Of a DNA stretch of 64,000 nucleotides, positions 26,489 to 34,688 are shown piece after piece. The notes beneath the pieces were generated by a model. It was not told where the DNA came from. It worked only from the letters and a program-made list of their open reading frames with translations, and did not search any database. Origin of the DNA: Shewanella denitrificans OS217. GTDB taxonomy: Bacteria > Pseudomonadota > Gammaproteobacteria > Enterobacterales > Shewanellaceae. The stretch covers positions 2,046,001-2,110,000 of the forward strand of contig NC_007954.1 in assembly GCF_000013765.1 (NCBI RefSeq), in the 5' to 3' direction. Within the stretch, counting starts at the first letter, position 1. Each line of letters starts with the position of its first letter. The translations under genes were made by a program, and so were the position numbers.

Positions 26489-27775
26489 ATGAAGCAACTG
26501 CATCTTGAACCTATTGCCTGCATCGATGGCGAAATTAATATTCCTGGCTCGAAAAGTATCTCCAATCGAGCGCTGTTATTGGCAACCTTAGCTAAAGGCA
26601 CCACCACCTTAACCAATTTATTAGACTCAGACGATATCCGCTATATGCTGGCATCCCTTGAGCAACTCGGGGTTCAATTCGAACTCAGCGACGATAAAAC
26701 TCGCTGCACAGTGCAAGGCATGGGCGGCGCGGTTTCAGCATCCACTGCGCAAACATTGTTTTTAGGGAATGCAGGGACGGCAATGCGGCCATTGTGTGCA
26801 GCATTAACATTAGGCCAAGGGGAATTTACCTTAACTGGCGAGCCCAGAATGGAAGAGCGTCCCATAGGCGATTTAGTTGATGCGCTGCGCCAATTGGGCG
26901 CCAGCGTGACTTACCTTAAAAATGACGGTTTCCCGCCACTTACCATTAATGCCACGGGTCTTAATGGCGGCGATGTGGATATCGCGGGGGACTTATCCAG
27001 TCAGTTTCTTACTGCACTCTTAATGGTGGCGCCACTAGCTAAGGGCAAAGTGAACATCAATATTAAAGGTGAGCTAGTGTCAAAGCCTTATATCGACATC
27101 ACCTTAGCCCTTATGGCGCAGTTTGGCGTTGACGTGCAAAACCATGATTATGCTCGCTTTGAAATTAACCCAGGGCAGCAATACCTGTCACCGGGCAAAG
27201 TATTGGTGGAAGGGGATGCCTCATCGGCCTCTTACTTTTTAGCGGCAGGCGCTATCGCAGGTGGTAGTGTCAAAGTCACAGGCGTGGGCCGTTTAAGCAT
27301 TCAAGGTGATGTGAAATTTGCCGATGCCCTTGAGAAAATGGGCGCGGATATTGAATGGGGTGATGATTTTATTATTGCCCGCAGTGCTAAATTATCCGGC
27401 ATTGATATGGACATGAACCATATCCCAGATGCGGCTATGACTATCGCTACTGCGGCATTATTTGCCGAGGGGGAGACCTGTCTTCGCAATATTTATAATT
27501 GGCGTATCAAGGAAACAGATCGCTTACATGCCATGGCAACAGAGCTTAGAAAAGTAGGTGCGGTAGTTGAAGAAGGTCATGACTTTATTCGCATTACTCC
27601 GCCAGTGAAGATGAATACTGCTGCCATTGATACCTATAACGACCATCGCATGGCCATGTGTTTTTCGCTACTGGCGTTTGCGGATTGCGGCATCACAATT
27701 AATGATCCCGACTGCACCTCAAAAACCTTTCCCAGTTATTTCGCCGAGTTCGCCCGCTTGACTCAAGAGGCTTAA
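26489..27775 (+). CDS. aroA: 3-phosphoshikimate 1-carboxyvinyltransferase (EPSP synthase)
   Basis: Sixth step of the shikimate pathway: shikimate-3-phosphate plus PEP gives EPSP (428 aa; cytosol). Inside-out two-domain fold with signature LFLGNAGTAMRPL (about residues 90-102) and the second signature RIKETDRLHAMATELRKVG (about 338-356); the PGSKSISNR N-terminal loop carries Lys22/Ser/Arg contacts. The GNAGTAMR loop is the class I form. Followed 245 bp later by cmk; aroA-cmk-rpsA is a long-conserved gene order. Confidence 0.98.
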   Translation: MKQLHLEPIACIDGEINIPGSKSISNRALLLATLAKGTTTLTNLLDSDDIRYMLASLEQLGVQFELSDDKTRCTVQGMGGAVSASTAQTLFLGNAGTAMRPLCAALTLGQGEFTLTGEPRMEERPIGDLVDALRQLGASVTYLKNDGFPPLTINATGLNGGDVDIAGDLSSQFLTALLMVAPLAKGKVNINIKGELVSKPYIDITLALMAQFGVDVQNHDYARFEINPGQQYLSPGKVLVEGDASSASYFLAAGAIAGGSVKVTGVGRLSIQGDVKFADALEKMGADIEWGDDFIIARSAKLSGIDMDMNHIPDAAMTIATAALFAEGETCLRNIYNWRIKETDRLHAMATELRKVGAVVEEGHDFIRITPPVKMNTAAIDTYNDHRMAMCFSLLAFADCGITINDPDCTSKTFPSYFAEFARLTQEA

Positions 27776-27949
27776 CTGGTAGAACACATCTCGAAGTTAA
27801 GGTTTGTCGCCCTAAATGGGCATTGAGAGCCATTGCGTTTTTTGGATCTCTTTGCCTTTGATTCACTGCCGTCTGGGGCCAAGTTCTCAGTGAAAATGTG
27901 ACCAATTGGCGCGACAAAAAATACTCCAGATTATATTTTAGATTTGTTA

Positions 27950-27955
27950 TATAAT
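27950..27955 (+). promoter_or_regulatory. probable -10 element of the cmk-rpsA promoter
   Basis: A perfect TATAAT is followed at once by the GC-rich discriminator GCCGCCCGC, the pattern of growth-rate/ppGpp-controlled promoters of translation genes. The -35 region is poor. The cmk start is 65 bp downstream. Confidence 0.5.
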
Positions 27956-28019
27956 GCCGCCCGCTCATTTTTGATGAAGACCAGAACCATTAGGGAAGCA
28001 GGTTATTTTCGGAGGAATT

Positions 28020-28703
28020 ATGTCTGAACGGACGCCAATAGTTACAATCGATGGCCCAAGCGGCGTAGGTAAAGGCACAATCAGCCAATTACTTGCTCAG
28101 CATTTAGGTTGGCATTTACTCGATAGTGGCGCGATTTACCGTGTGTTGGCCTTGGCCGCGATTCATCACGATGTTGAGCTTGAAAACGAAGAAGCCATCA
28201 CCTTGTTAGCGGCGCACTTAGACGTACAGTTTTTATCTGACGCCGATGGCAAGGGCATTAAGGTTATTCTTGAAGGTGAAGATGTTACCAGCAGCATTCG
28301 CAGCCAAGAATGCTCAAATGCAGCCTCTAAAGTGGCGGCTTTACCGCGAGTGCGAGAAGCATTATTGCGTCGCCAACGGGCATTTTCTACCGCACCAGGC
28401 TTAATTGCCGATGGCCGTGATATGGGCACAGTGGTTTTTCCCAAAGCAGCTGCTAAAATCTTTTTAATCGCTTCGGCCCAAGAAAGGGCCCAGAGACGCT
28501 ATAATCAGTTGCAGGACAAGGGCTTCGATGTTAATATCGACCGCCTTTTAGCTGAAATTATTGAGCGAGATGAACGTGATACTAATCGCGCCGCCTCACC
28601 ACTAAAGCCAGCAGATGATGCATTGGTGATTGACACCAGTGGGATCGGAATTAATGAAGTGTTTGAGCGTGTGCTTGAACATGTCAAGGCAAGTATATCT
28701 TAG
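28020..28703 (+). CDS. cmk: cytidylate kinase
   Basis: Phosphorylates CMP and dCMP with ATP in pyrimidine nucleotide recycling (227 aa, as in E. coli). Walker A GPSGVGKGTIS (about residues 12-22), the CMP-binding region DSGAIYR (about 36-42) and IADGRDMGTVVFP, and a lid with RAQRRYNQL and RDERDTNR arginines. AGGAGGAAT-like ribosome site (CGGAGGAATT) directly before ATG. Precedes rpsA as in enterics. Confidence 0.97.
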   Translation: MSERTPIVTIDGPSGVGKGTISQLLAQHLGWHLLDSGAIYRVLALAAIHHDVELENEEAITLLAAHLDVQFLSDADGKGIKVILEGEDVTSSIRSQECSNAASKVAALPRVREALLRRQRAFSTAPGLIADGRDMGTVVFPKAAAKIFLIASAQERAQRRYNQLQDKGFDVNIDRLLAEIIERDERDTNRAASPLKPADDALVIDTSGIGINEVFERVLEHVKASIS

Positions 28704-28816
28704 GGTGTTAATGGTTAACACTCGGGATAGGCATTCATATTAAGGATGATATGAATCAAATTACTGACTCCACATCTAGGATGGATGGTGGTTTATTAAA
28801 AGAAAGTAACCTAAAC
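28704..28816 (+). promoter_or_regulatory. rpsA leader with hairpin and GGA motifs
   Basis: Begins with a 7-bp hairpin GTGTTAA-TGG-TTAACAC (28705-28721), then GGA trinucleotides at 28744, 28779 and 28783. An in-frame ATG at 28751 with AAGGA 4 nt upstream would extend S1 by 22 residues. E. coli rpsA also has a structured leader with GGA loops through which S1 represses its own translation. Confidence 0.5.
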
Positions 28817-30484
28817 ATGACTGAATCTTTTGCTGATCTATTTGAACAATCCCTTCTAACTCTGGAGTTCCGTCCAGGTTCTATCGTTCGTGGTACTGTT
28901 GTTGCCATCGAAAACGGTATGGTACTTGTTGACGCTGGTCTTAAGTCAGAAAGCCCAATTTCTGCTGACGAATTCAAAAACGCTCAAGGTGTTTTAGAAA
29001 TTCAAGTTGGTGATGAAGTTGATGTTGCGCTTGACTCTGTTGAAGATGGCTTCGGTGAGACTCAATTGTCTCGCGAAAAAGCTAAGCGCCATGAAGCGTG
29101 GATCGTTCTAGAAAAAGCGTACGAAGATGCTGAAACTGTAATCGGTATCATCAATGGTAAAGTTAAAGGCGGTTTCACTGTTGAATTAAACGGTATCCGT
29201 GCCTTCTTACCAGGTTCTCTAGTTGACGTGCGCCCAGTTCGCGACACCGCTCACTTAGAGTACAAAGAATTAGAATTCAAAGTTATCAAGCTTGATCAGA
29301 AGCGCAACAACGTTGTTGTTTCTCGTCGTGCTGTTATCGAATCAGAAAGCAGTGCTGAGCGTGATGCACTTCTTGAAAATCTACAAGAAGGCCAAGCAGT
29401 TAAGGGTATCGTTAAGAACCTAACTGACTACGGTGCATTCGTAGATTTAGGTGGCGTTGACGGTCTACTGCATATCACAGATATGGCGTGGAAGCGTGTT
29501 AAGCACCCATCTGAAATCGTTAATGTTGGTGACGAAATCAACGTTAAAGTACTTAAGTACGATCGTGAGCGCACTCGTGTGTCACTAGGTCTTAAGCAAC
29601 TTGGCGAAGATCCATGGTTAGAAATCAGCAAGCGTTACCCAGAAAGCACTAAGCTATCTGGTCGCGTAACTAACCTAACTGACTACGGTTGCTTCGTAGA
29701 AATCGAAGAAGGCGTGGAAGGTTTAGTACACGTTTCTGAAATGGATTGGACTAACAAGAACATTCACCCATCTAAAGTTGTTAACTTAGGTGATGAAGTT
29801 GAAGTGTTAGTACTAGACATAGACGAAGAACGTCGTCGTATTTCTCTAGGCCTGAAACAGTGTAAAGTTAACCCATGGGATGACTTCGCAACTCGTTACA
29901 ATAAAGGCGACAAGGTTTCTGGTAAGATCAAGTCAATCACTGACTTCGGTATCTTCATCGGTCTTGACGGCGGCATAGATGGTCTAGTTCACCTATCTGA
30001 CATTTCTTGGAACGGCACTGGCGAAGACGCAGTATCTGAGTACAAGAAAGGCGACGAAATCCATGCAGTGGTTCTTTCAGTAGACCCAGAGCGTGAGCGC
30101 ATCAGCTTAGGCGTTAAGCAAACTGAAGATGATCCATTCAACGCATACCTAGCTGACAAGAAGAAAGGCACCGTAGTTAACGGTACTGTTTCTGCTGTTG
30201 ATGCAAAAGGCGTGACTGTTGAACTAGCTGACACAGTTGAAGGTTACGTTCGCGTAGCAGACATTTCAGCTGAGCGTATCGAAGATGCATCTACTGTCTA
30301 CACTGTAGGTGATGCAATCGAAGCTAGATTCATGGGTGTTGATCGCAAGAACCGTTCTATCAGCCTATCTATCAAAGCGAAAGATGAAGCTGAACAGAAA
30401 GAAGCGATTGCTACTCTGAACAAGCAAGATGACGTTGTGATCAGCAATGCAATGGCTGAAGCATTTAAAGCAGCTCGCAAGTAA
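28817..30484 (+). CDS. rpsA: 30S ribosomal protein S1
   Basis: Binds mRNA leaders and helps initiation on structured or weak-SD messages (555 aa, E. coli 557). Six OB-fold S1 domains follow one another, with the usual GxVxxxxxYGxFVxLxxxxGLxHxSD pattern clear in domains 3-5 (for example LTDYGAFVDLGGVDGLLHITDMAW). Domains 1-2 are the ribosome-binding, divergent pair. Start placed at the ATG of MTESFADLFEQSL, which matches E. coli; an upstream in-frame ATG (28751) has the better ribosome site. Codon use is visibly that of a highly expressed gene. Confidence 0.98.
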   Translation: MTESFADLFEQSLLTLEFRPGSIVRGTVVAIENGMVLVDAGLKSESPISADEFKNAQGVLEIQVGDEVDVALDSVEDGFGETQLSREKAKRHEAWIVLEKAYEDAETVIGIINGKVKGGFTVELNGIRAFLPGSLVDVRPVRDTAHLEYKELEFKVIKLDQKRNNVVVSRRAVIESESSAERDALLENLQEGQAVKGIVKNLTDYGAFVDLGGVDGLLHITDMAWKRVKHPSEIVNVGDEINVKVLKYDRERTRVSLGLKQLGEDPWLEISKRYPESTKLSGRVTNLTDYGCFVEIEEGVEGLVHVSEMDWTNKNIHPSKVVNLGDEVEVLVLDIDEERRRISLGLKQCKVNPWDDFATRYNKGDKVSGKIKSITDFGIFIGLDGGIDGLVHLSDISWNGTGEDAVSEYKKGDEIHAVVLSVDPERERISLGVKQTEDDPFNAYLADKKKGTVVNGTVSAVDAKGVTVELADTVEGYVRVADISAERIEDASTVYTVGDAIEARFMGVDRKNRSISLSIKAKDEAEQKEAIATLNKQDDVVISNAMAEAFKAARK

Positions 30485-30490
30485 TCGAAA

Positions 30491-30528
30491 TCGCCTGTTG
30501 TAAAGGGAGTTCGCTCCCTTATAGGCGA
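30491..30528 (+). terminator. rpsA-ihfB intergenic hairpin
   Basis: Inner stem AAGGGAG-TTCG-CTCCCTT (30503-30520) and outer arms TCGCCT/AGGCGA (30491-30496, 30523-30528). No U-run follows, so it is more likely an RNA-stability or processing hairpin, or a partial terminator, than a full stop. Confidence 0.5.
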
Positions 30529-30561
30529 CTGTGTTTGGCTTGATAATAGGGGATAGCTAGG

Positions 30562-30849
30562 ATGACAAAATCTGAACTTATCGAAAAACTCGCCACTAGG
30601 CAGTCGCAACTGTCGGCGAAAGAAGTGGAAAGTGCAATCAAAGAAATGTTAGAGCAAATGGCGACAACATTAGAAGGCGGTGATCGAATAGAAATCCGTG
30701 GCTTTGGTAGTTTTTCACTTCATTATCGTGCGCCTCGTACTGGCCGTAACCCAAAAACTGGTACCTCAGTTGAATTGGATGGCAAGTATGTTCCGCACTT
30801 TAAGCCCGGTAAAGAACTGCGCGAACGTGTCGATGCGGTTAATGTTTAA
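30562..30849 (+). CDS. ihfB: integration host factor subunit beta
   Basis: DNA-bending nucleoid protein that pairs with IhfA (95 aa; E. coli 94). HU/IHF family signature GFGSFSLHYRAPRTGRNPKTG (about residues 46-66), with the intercalating proline in the RNPKTG arm; N-terminus MTKSELIEKLA is typical of IHF-beta. Located right after rpsA, the order seen in E. coli, and ended by a terminator. Confidence 0.97.
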   Translation: MTKSELIEKLATRQSQLSAKEVESAIKEMLEQMATTLEGGDRIEIRGFGSFSLHYRAPRTGRNPKTGTSVELDGKYVPHFKPGKELRERVDAVNV

Positions 30850-30859
30850 TTAACCCATG

Positions 30860-30887
30860 AAAAAAGCCTCCGTCAGGGGGCTTTTTT
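30860..30887 (+). terminator. intrinsic terminator after ihfB
   Basis: AAAAAAGCCTCC, short loop, GGGGGCTTTTTT: a GC-rich stem with one G-T pair, flanked by A- and T-runs. Confidence 0.85.
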
Positions 30888-30978
30888 ATATCTATTGCAC
30901 AGCAAAGCTGGTCAGCTCGGCAAATTTCTTGGATAATCAGACCATTGATATCATAAACGTCCTAGTATGGAGTATCAC

Positions 30979-31260
30979 GTGAGATCCTTTATCGCCATTA
31001 TCTTGGTTGGCCTGTGTTTTGTTTTAGCATTAATCTTTGGTGCTAAAAATGAACAATTGGTGACTGTCAGTTATTTTATCGCTGAAGGCGAATACCGCTT
31101 GCCATTAGTGCTTGCTGTTGTCTTCTTTGGCGGGTTTATGCTCAGTTGGTTATTTGCCTTCTTCTATATCGCTAAGCTTAAATTGGCCTTAAGAAAAGCC
31201 CATAAACTCCTGAGTAAGCAAGGCCTGAGTAATAAACCTGTGCAGGATAAAACAGTTTAG
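30979..31260 (+). CDS. lapA: LapA family membrane protein (DUF1049, YciS)
   Basis: Small inner-membrane partner of LapB in control of lipopolysaccharide synthesis through LpxC/FtsH. Two transmembrane helices (residues about 3-22 and 42-63) and a basic, helical cytoplasmic tail (KLKLALRKAHKLLSKQ). I start at GTG 30979 because GGAG lies 7 nt upstream; the ATG at 30967 has no ribosome site. Its stop abuts the lapB start (0 bp), so the pair is translationally coupled. Confidence 0.88.
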   Translation: MRSFIAIILVGLCFVLALIFGAKNEQLVTVSYFIAEGEYRLPLVLAVVFFGGFMLSWLFAFFYIAKLKLALRKAHKLLSKQGLSNKPVQDKTV

Positions 31261-32421
31261 ATGCTAGAGATCCTCTTTCTGCTATTACCCGTTGCAGCCG
31301 CCTATGGTTGGTACATGGGTAGGCGCAGTATTCGCCAGAGCCAGCATCAAAAACAAAATAAGTTAAGCCGAGACTACTTCACTGGGCTTAATTTTCTGCT
31401 GTCTAATGAATCTGATAAAGCCGTTGATTTGTTCATTACCATGTTGGATGTGGACGATGAAACCATAGATACCCATTTGTCCTTAGGTTCGCTGTTTCGA
31501 AAGCGCGGTGAAGTTGACCGTTCAATACGTATTCATCAAAACTTAATTGCCCGTCCAAGTCTGACCACAGAACAACGTGATATCGCCATGATGGAGCTGG
31601 GCAAAGATTATATGGCGGCAGGTTTTTATGACAGAGCCGAAGAAATCTTTACTAATTTAGTTAGCCAAGATGAACACAGTGAAGAGGCTGAAACTCAGCT
31701 AATCTCCATCTACCAAATTACCAAAGAATGGCAAAACGCCATCGATACCACTAAACGTTTAAGTCGCAAGCGGCAGCAATGTTTAAAACCTATCACGGCG
31801 CATTTCTATTGCCAGTTAAGTGATGAAGCCACTACAGAAGAACTGAAGGTAAAGAAACTGCTACAGGCGGTAAAATTAGACCCCCAATGCGGCCGTGCCT
31901 GGTTAAGCCTAAGCAAAATATATCTCGATAGCGGCAAACAAAGCGAATGTAAACAAAGTCTATACGCCTTACTAGACGGCGATATTGAATTGTTTGCCGA
32001 TGGTCTGAGCGTCGCCAAGCAAGTATACCGTGATAGCCAAGATGAAAGCGGATATCAACAACTGCTGCTTAAAGCCATAGAGGCTGGGGCTGGTGTCAGT
32101 GTTGTCATCGCCCTGGCTGAATTAAAGATAGCCCAACAGGATATTGAAAGCGCCGAAACCTTGGTGCTGGATAATCTCTATCGCCATCCGACCATGAAAG
32201 GCTTCCAGCATTTAATGCAGGCGCATATAAAGCAGGCGGAAGACGGTCAGGCGAAGCAGAGTTTGACTATGCTTGGGAAGTTAGTGGAACAACAAATTAA
32301 ATATCGTCCTAGTTATCGCTGCCATGCCTGTGGTTTTCCTTCTCATGGACTCTATTGGCATTGTCCCTCCTGCAAGCAGTGGGGTAGCATCAAGCGCATC
32401 AAAGGCCTTGATGGTGAATGA
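31261..32421 (+). CDS. lapB: lipopolysaccharide assembly protein LapB (YciM)
   Basis: Inner-membrane TPR scaffold that presents LpxC to FtsH and couples LPS synthesis to transport (386 aa; E. coli 389). N-terminal membrane helix (residues 3-18), then TPR repeats from about 35 to 340, and a C-terminal rubredoxin-like metal site with two CxxC pairs (CHACG and CPSCKQWGS) that is essential in the E. coli protein. Directly downstream of lapA and upstream of pyrF, the same order as yciS-yciM-pyrF in enterics. Confidence 0.95.
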   Translation: MLEILFLLLPVAAAYGWYMGRRSIRQSQHQKQNKLSRDYFTGLNFLLSNESDKAVDLFITMLDVDDETIDTHLSLGSLFRKRGEVDRSIRIHQNLIARPSLTTEQRDIAMMELGKDYMAAGFYDRAEEIFTNLVSQDEHSEEAETQLISIYQITKEWQNAIDTTKRLSRKRQQCLKPITAHFYCQLSDEATTEELKVKKLLQAVKLDPQCGRAWLSLSKIYLDSGKQSECKQSLYALLDGDIELFADGLSVAKQVYRDSQDESGYQQLLLKAIEAGAGVSVVIALAELKIAQQDIESAETLVLDNLYRHPTMKGFQHLMQAHIKQAEDGQAKQSLTMLGKLVEQQIKYRPSYRCHACGFPSHGLYWHCPSCKQWGSIKRIKGLDGE

Positions 32422-32500
32422 CCTTAGCTTAAGTTAGGTTTCAAGTAACACTTTTAGTTAGAATAGTATCAACCCAGACTGGCAATACAGTGGAGAGCAG

Positions 32501-33196
32501 ATGAACACCAACCCAATTTTAGTCGCCCTAGATTTTGATGATAAAGCCGCTGCACTGCGCTTAATTGACCAGTTAGATCCTAGTCTTTGCCGTTTAAAGG
32601 TTGGTAAAGAAATGTTTACCCTGTTTGGTCCTCAGTTAGTGCGTGATATCCATGATCGAGGTTTTGATTTGTTTCTGGACCTTAAATTTCATGACATTCC
32701 TAATACCGTGGCCAAAGCCGTGAGCGCCGCAGCAGAACTTGGGGTGTGGATGACTAATGTGCATGCCAGCGGTGGACTTGCCATGATGCAGGCGGCTAAA
32801 AAAGCCCTCGAGCCCTATGGCGATAAAGCCCCCTTGTTGATTGCAGTTACTGTGCTGACGTCCATGAGTGATGAAGACTTAGCCTTGCTTGGGATTAATG
32901 TGCCCACAGTTGAGCATGTGCTGAGACTTGCAAAACTCAGCCAAGATGCAGGTCTTGATGGCGTAGTATGTTCGGCTCAAGAAGCCAAGCTGCTTAAGCA
33001 CAATTTTGGCGCCGATTTTACCTTAGTGACCCCAGGTATTCGCCCTGTTGGCAGCGAAATCGGCGACCAACACAGAGTGATGACGCCGCCTCAAGCACTG
33101 CAAGCAGGTTCTGATTTTCTGGTGATAGGCAGACCCATTACTCAGGCAAGCGATCCCTTAGCGGCACTAAAAGCAATCCATGAATCATTGGTTTAA
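32501..33196 (+). CDS. pyrF: orotidine 5'-phosphate decarboxylase
   Basis: Last step of UMP synthesis (231 aa, TIM barrel). The catalytic Lys-Asp tetrad is in DLKFHDIPNT (about residues 60-70), with the first Asp in LVALDFDD and the phosphate-binding loop VTPGIRP plus VIGRPIT at the C-terminus. GGAGAGCAG ribosome site upstream. Ends the lapA-lapB-pyrF cluster. Confidence 0.97.
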   Translation: MNTNPILVALDFDDKAAALRLIDQLDPSLCRLKVGKEMFTLFGPQLVRDIHDRGFDLFLDLKFHDIPNTVAKAVSAAAELGVWMTNVHASGGLAMMQAAKKALEPYGDKAPLLIAVTVLTSMSDEDLALLGINVPTVEHVLRLAKLSQDAGLDGVVCSAQEAKLLKHNFGADFTLVTPGIRPVGSEIGDQHRVMTPPQALQAGSDFLVIGRPITQASDPLAALKAIHESLV

Positions 33197-33246
33197 GCCG
33201 ATGAAATCTGCCGTAGCTTAACTCATTAAGAATAAAGGAGTGGATT

Positions 33247-34059
33247 ATGTTTGAATACACAGGCAAAAATGTGGTGGTAGTCGGTGGTACCAGTGGCATT
33301 AACCTGCAAATCGCCTTGAGCTTTGCAACTGCTGGCGCCAATGTGGCCGTGGCGAGTCGCAATCAAGACAAGGTCGACGCCGCAGTCAGTCAGTTGCAAA
33401 TGGCGAACCCACAAGGTAAACACTTTGGGGTGAGTTTCGATGTGCGTGATAACGACGCCTTAACCACAGGTTTTGCGCTGATAGCCACCAACATGGGCCA
33501 GATTGATGTGCTGGTCAGTGGCGCAGCCGGTAATTTCCCCGCAAGTGCCGCCAAACTTTCACCCAACGGCTTTAAATCTGTGATGGATATCGATTTATTG
33601 GGTAGTTTTCAAGTGCTCAAACAAGCTTATCCATTAATGGCACGTCCAAGTGGCAGCATAATTCAAATATCAGCACCGCAGGCCTATGTGGCCATGCCAC
33701 TGCAAGCCCATGTGTGCGCCGCCAAAGCTGGCGTAGATATGCTAACCCGCACCTTAGCCTTAGAGTGGGGCGTTGAAGGCATACGAATTAACTCCATAGT
33801 ACCAGGGCCCATTGCTGATACTGAAGGCTTTAATCGCTTAGCACCGAGCGATGCACTGCAAGCTAAAGTGGCAAACAGTGTTCCCCTTAAGCGTAATGGT
33901 CGTGGCCAAGACATTGCCAATGCGGCGTTATTTTTAGCCTCAGATATGGCATCTTATATTACCGGTGTGGTGTTACCCGTGGATGGTGGCTGGGCATTGG
34001 GCGGCGCCAGTATTGCCATGACTGAATTAGGTGAGTTAGCAGCCAAGCAAGGGCTATAA
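33247..34059 (+). CDS. short-chain dehydrogenase, 2,4-dienoyl-CoA reductase-like
   Basis: SDR-fold oxidoreductase (270 aa). The segments AAGNFPASAAKLSPNGFKSVMDIDLLG and CAAKAGVDMLTRTLALEWG...PGPIADTEGF closely resemble peroxisomal DECR2-type dienoyl-CoA reductases. As in that group, the usual YxxxK tyrosine is absent while the lysine (in CAAKAG) remains. The cofactor loop reads GGTSGIN instead of GxxxGIG, so the third glycine is replaced. Probable role: reducing 2,4-dienoyl-CoA in unsaturated fatty acid oxidation, consistent with two acyl-CoA dehydrogenase genes within 7 kb. It could act on another enoyl/ketoacyl substrate. Confidence 0.8.
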   Translation: MFEYTGKNVVVVGGTSGINLQIALSFATAGANVAVASRNQDKVDAAVSQLQMANPQGKHFGVSFDVRDNDALTTGFALIATNMGQIDVLVSGAAGNFPASAAKLSPNGFKSVMDIDLLGSFQVLKQAYPLMARPSGSIIQISAPQAYVAMPLQAHVCAAKAGVDMLTRTLALEWGVEGIRINSIVPGPIADTEGFNRLAPSDALQAKVANSVPLKRNGRGQDIANAALFLASDMASYITGVVLPVDGGWALGGASIAMTELGELAAKQGL

Positions 34060-34094
34060 CTTAGAACATGTGTTGAAAGTAAAGGTAGATTAAG

Positions 34095-34646
34095 ATGGCT
34101 AATGCGTTACAAGAGCAATTATTGAAAGCAGGGCTTGCCAGTAAGCAGAAAGGACGTGATGTAAAAACCCAGCAGCGTCGTGACAAAAAGGCAAAAGTGG
34201 ATGATGGCAGCGCCGCATTAAAGTTAGAAATTGCTGAGAAGAAACGTATTCAAGCTGAAAAAGATAAAGCACTTAATGAAGCACGTTTTGCAGAGGCAGC
34301 AGAAAAAGGTCAAGTGAAAGGGTTGATCAACGAGTTCACTCGCTTTGCGATTAAGCTGCCAACCAATGCTGAACTCAAGTTTAATTTTACCTTGGATAAC
34401 AAGATCTTATCTGTTTATATCACGGAAAGTATTCAGCGTGATCTACTCAATGGCACCTTAGGCATAGTGCGCTATGAAGACAAGAGTTACTTGGTTCCTC
34501 ACAAGCTTGCCGAACGGGTTAACTTACTCGTACCCGAGTGGTGCGGTTATTTATGGGATAAATCGGCGATTGATTCAGTAGAGCAGGTGAGTGGAGCTGA
34601 CGATCCTTACGCAGATTACGCCATTCCAGATGACTTGATGTGGTAA
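34095..34646 (+). CDS. DUF2058 family protein (YaiL-like)
   Basis: Conserved gamma-proteobacterial protein of unknown function (183 aa). The first 75 residues are very Lys/Arg/Glu/Ala-rich and should form a charged helix or coiled coil (MANALQEQLLKAGLASKQKG, then KKRIQAEKDKALNEARFAE). The C-terminal part (about 80-183) is the conserved globular half, ending in acidic DDPYADYAIPDDLMW. Nucleic-acid or ribosome association is plausible from composition but not shown. Separate from the SDR by 35 bp. Confidence 0.88.
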   Translation: MANALQEQLLKAGLASKQKGRDVKTQQRRDKKAKVDDGSAALKLEIAEKKRIQAEKDKALNEARFAEAAEKGQVKGLINEFTRFAIKLPTNAELKFNFTLDNKILSVYITESIQRDLLNGTLGIVRYEDKSYLVPHKLAERVNLLVPEWCGYLWDKSAIDSVEQVSGADDPYADYAIPDDLMW

Positions 34647-34688
34647 GGCGATCTAGCTAGCTATTTTTAGGCTGCTTTAGAAGGATTT

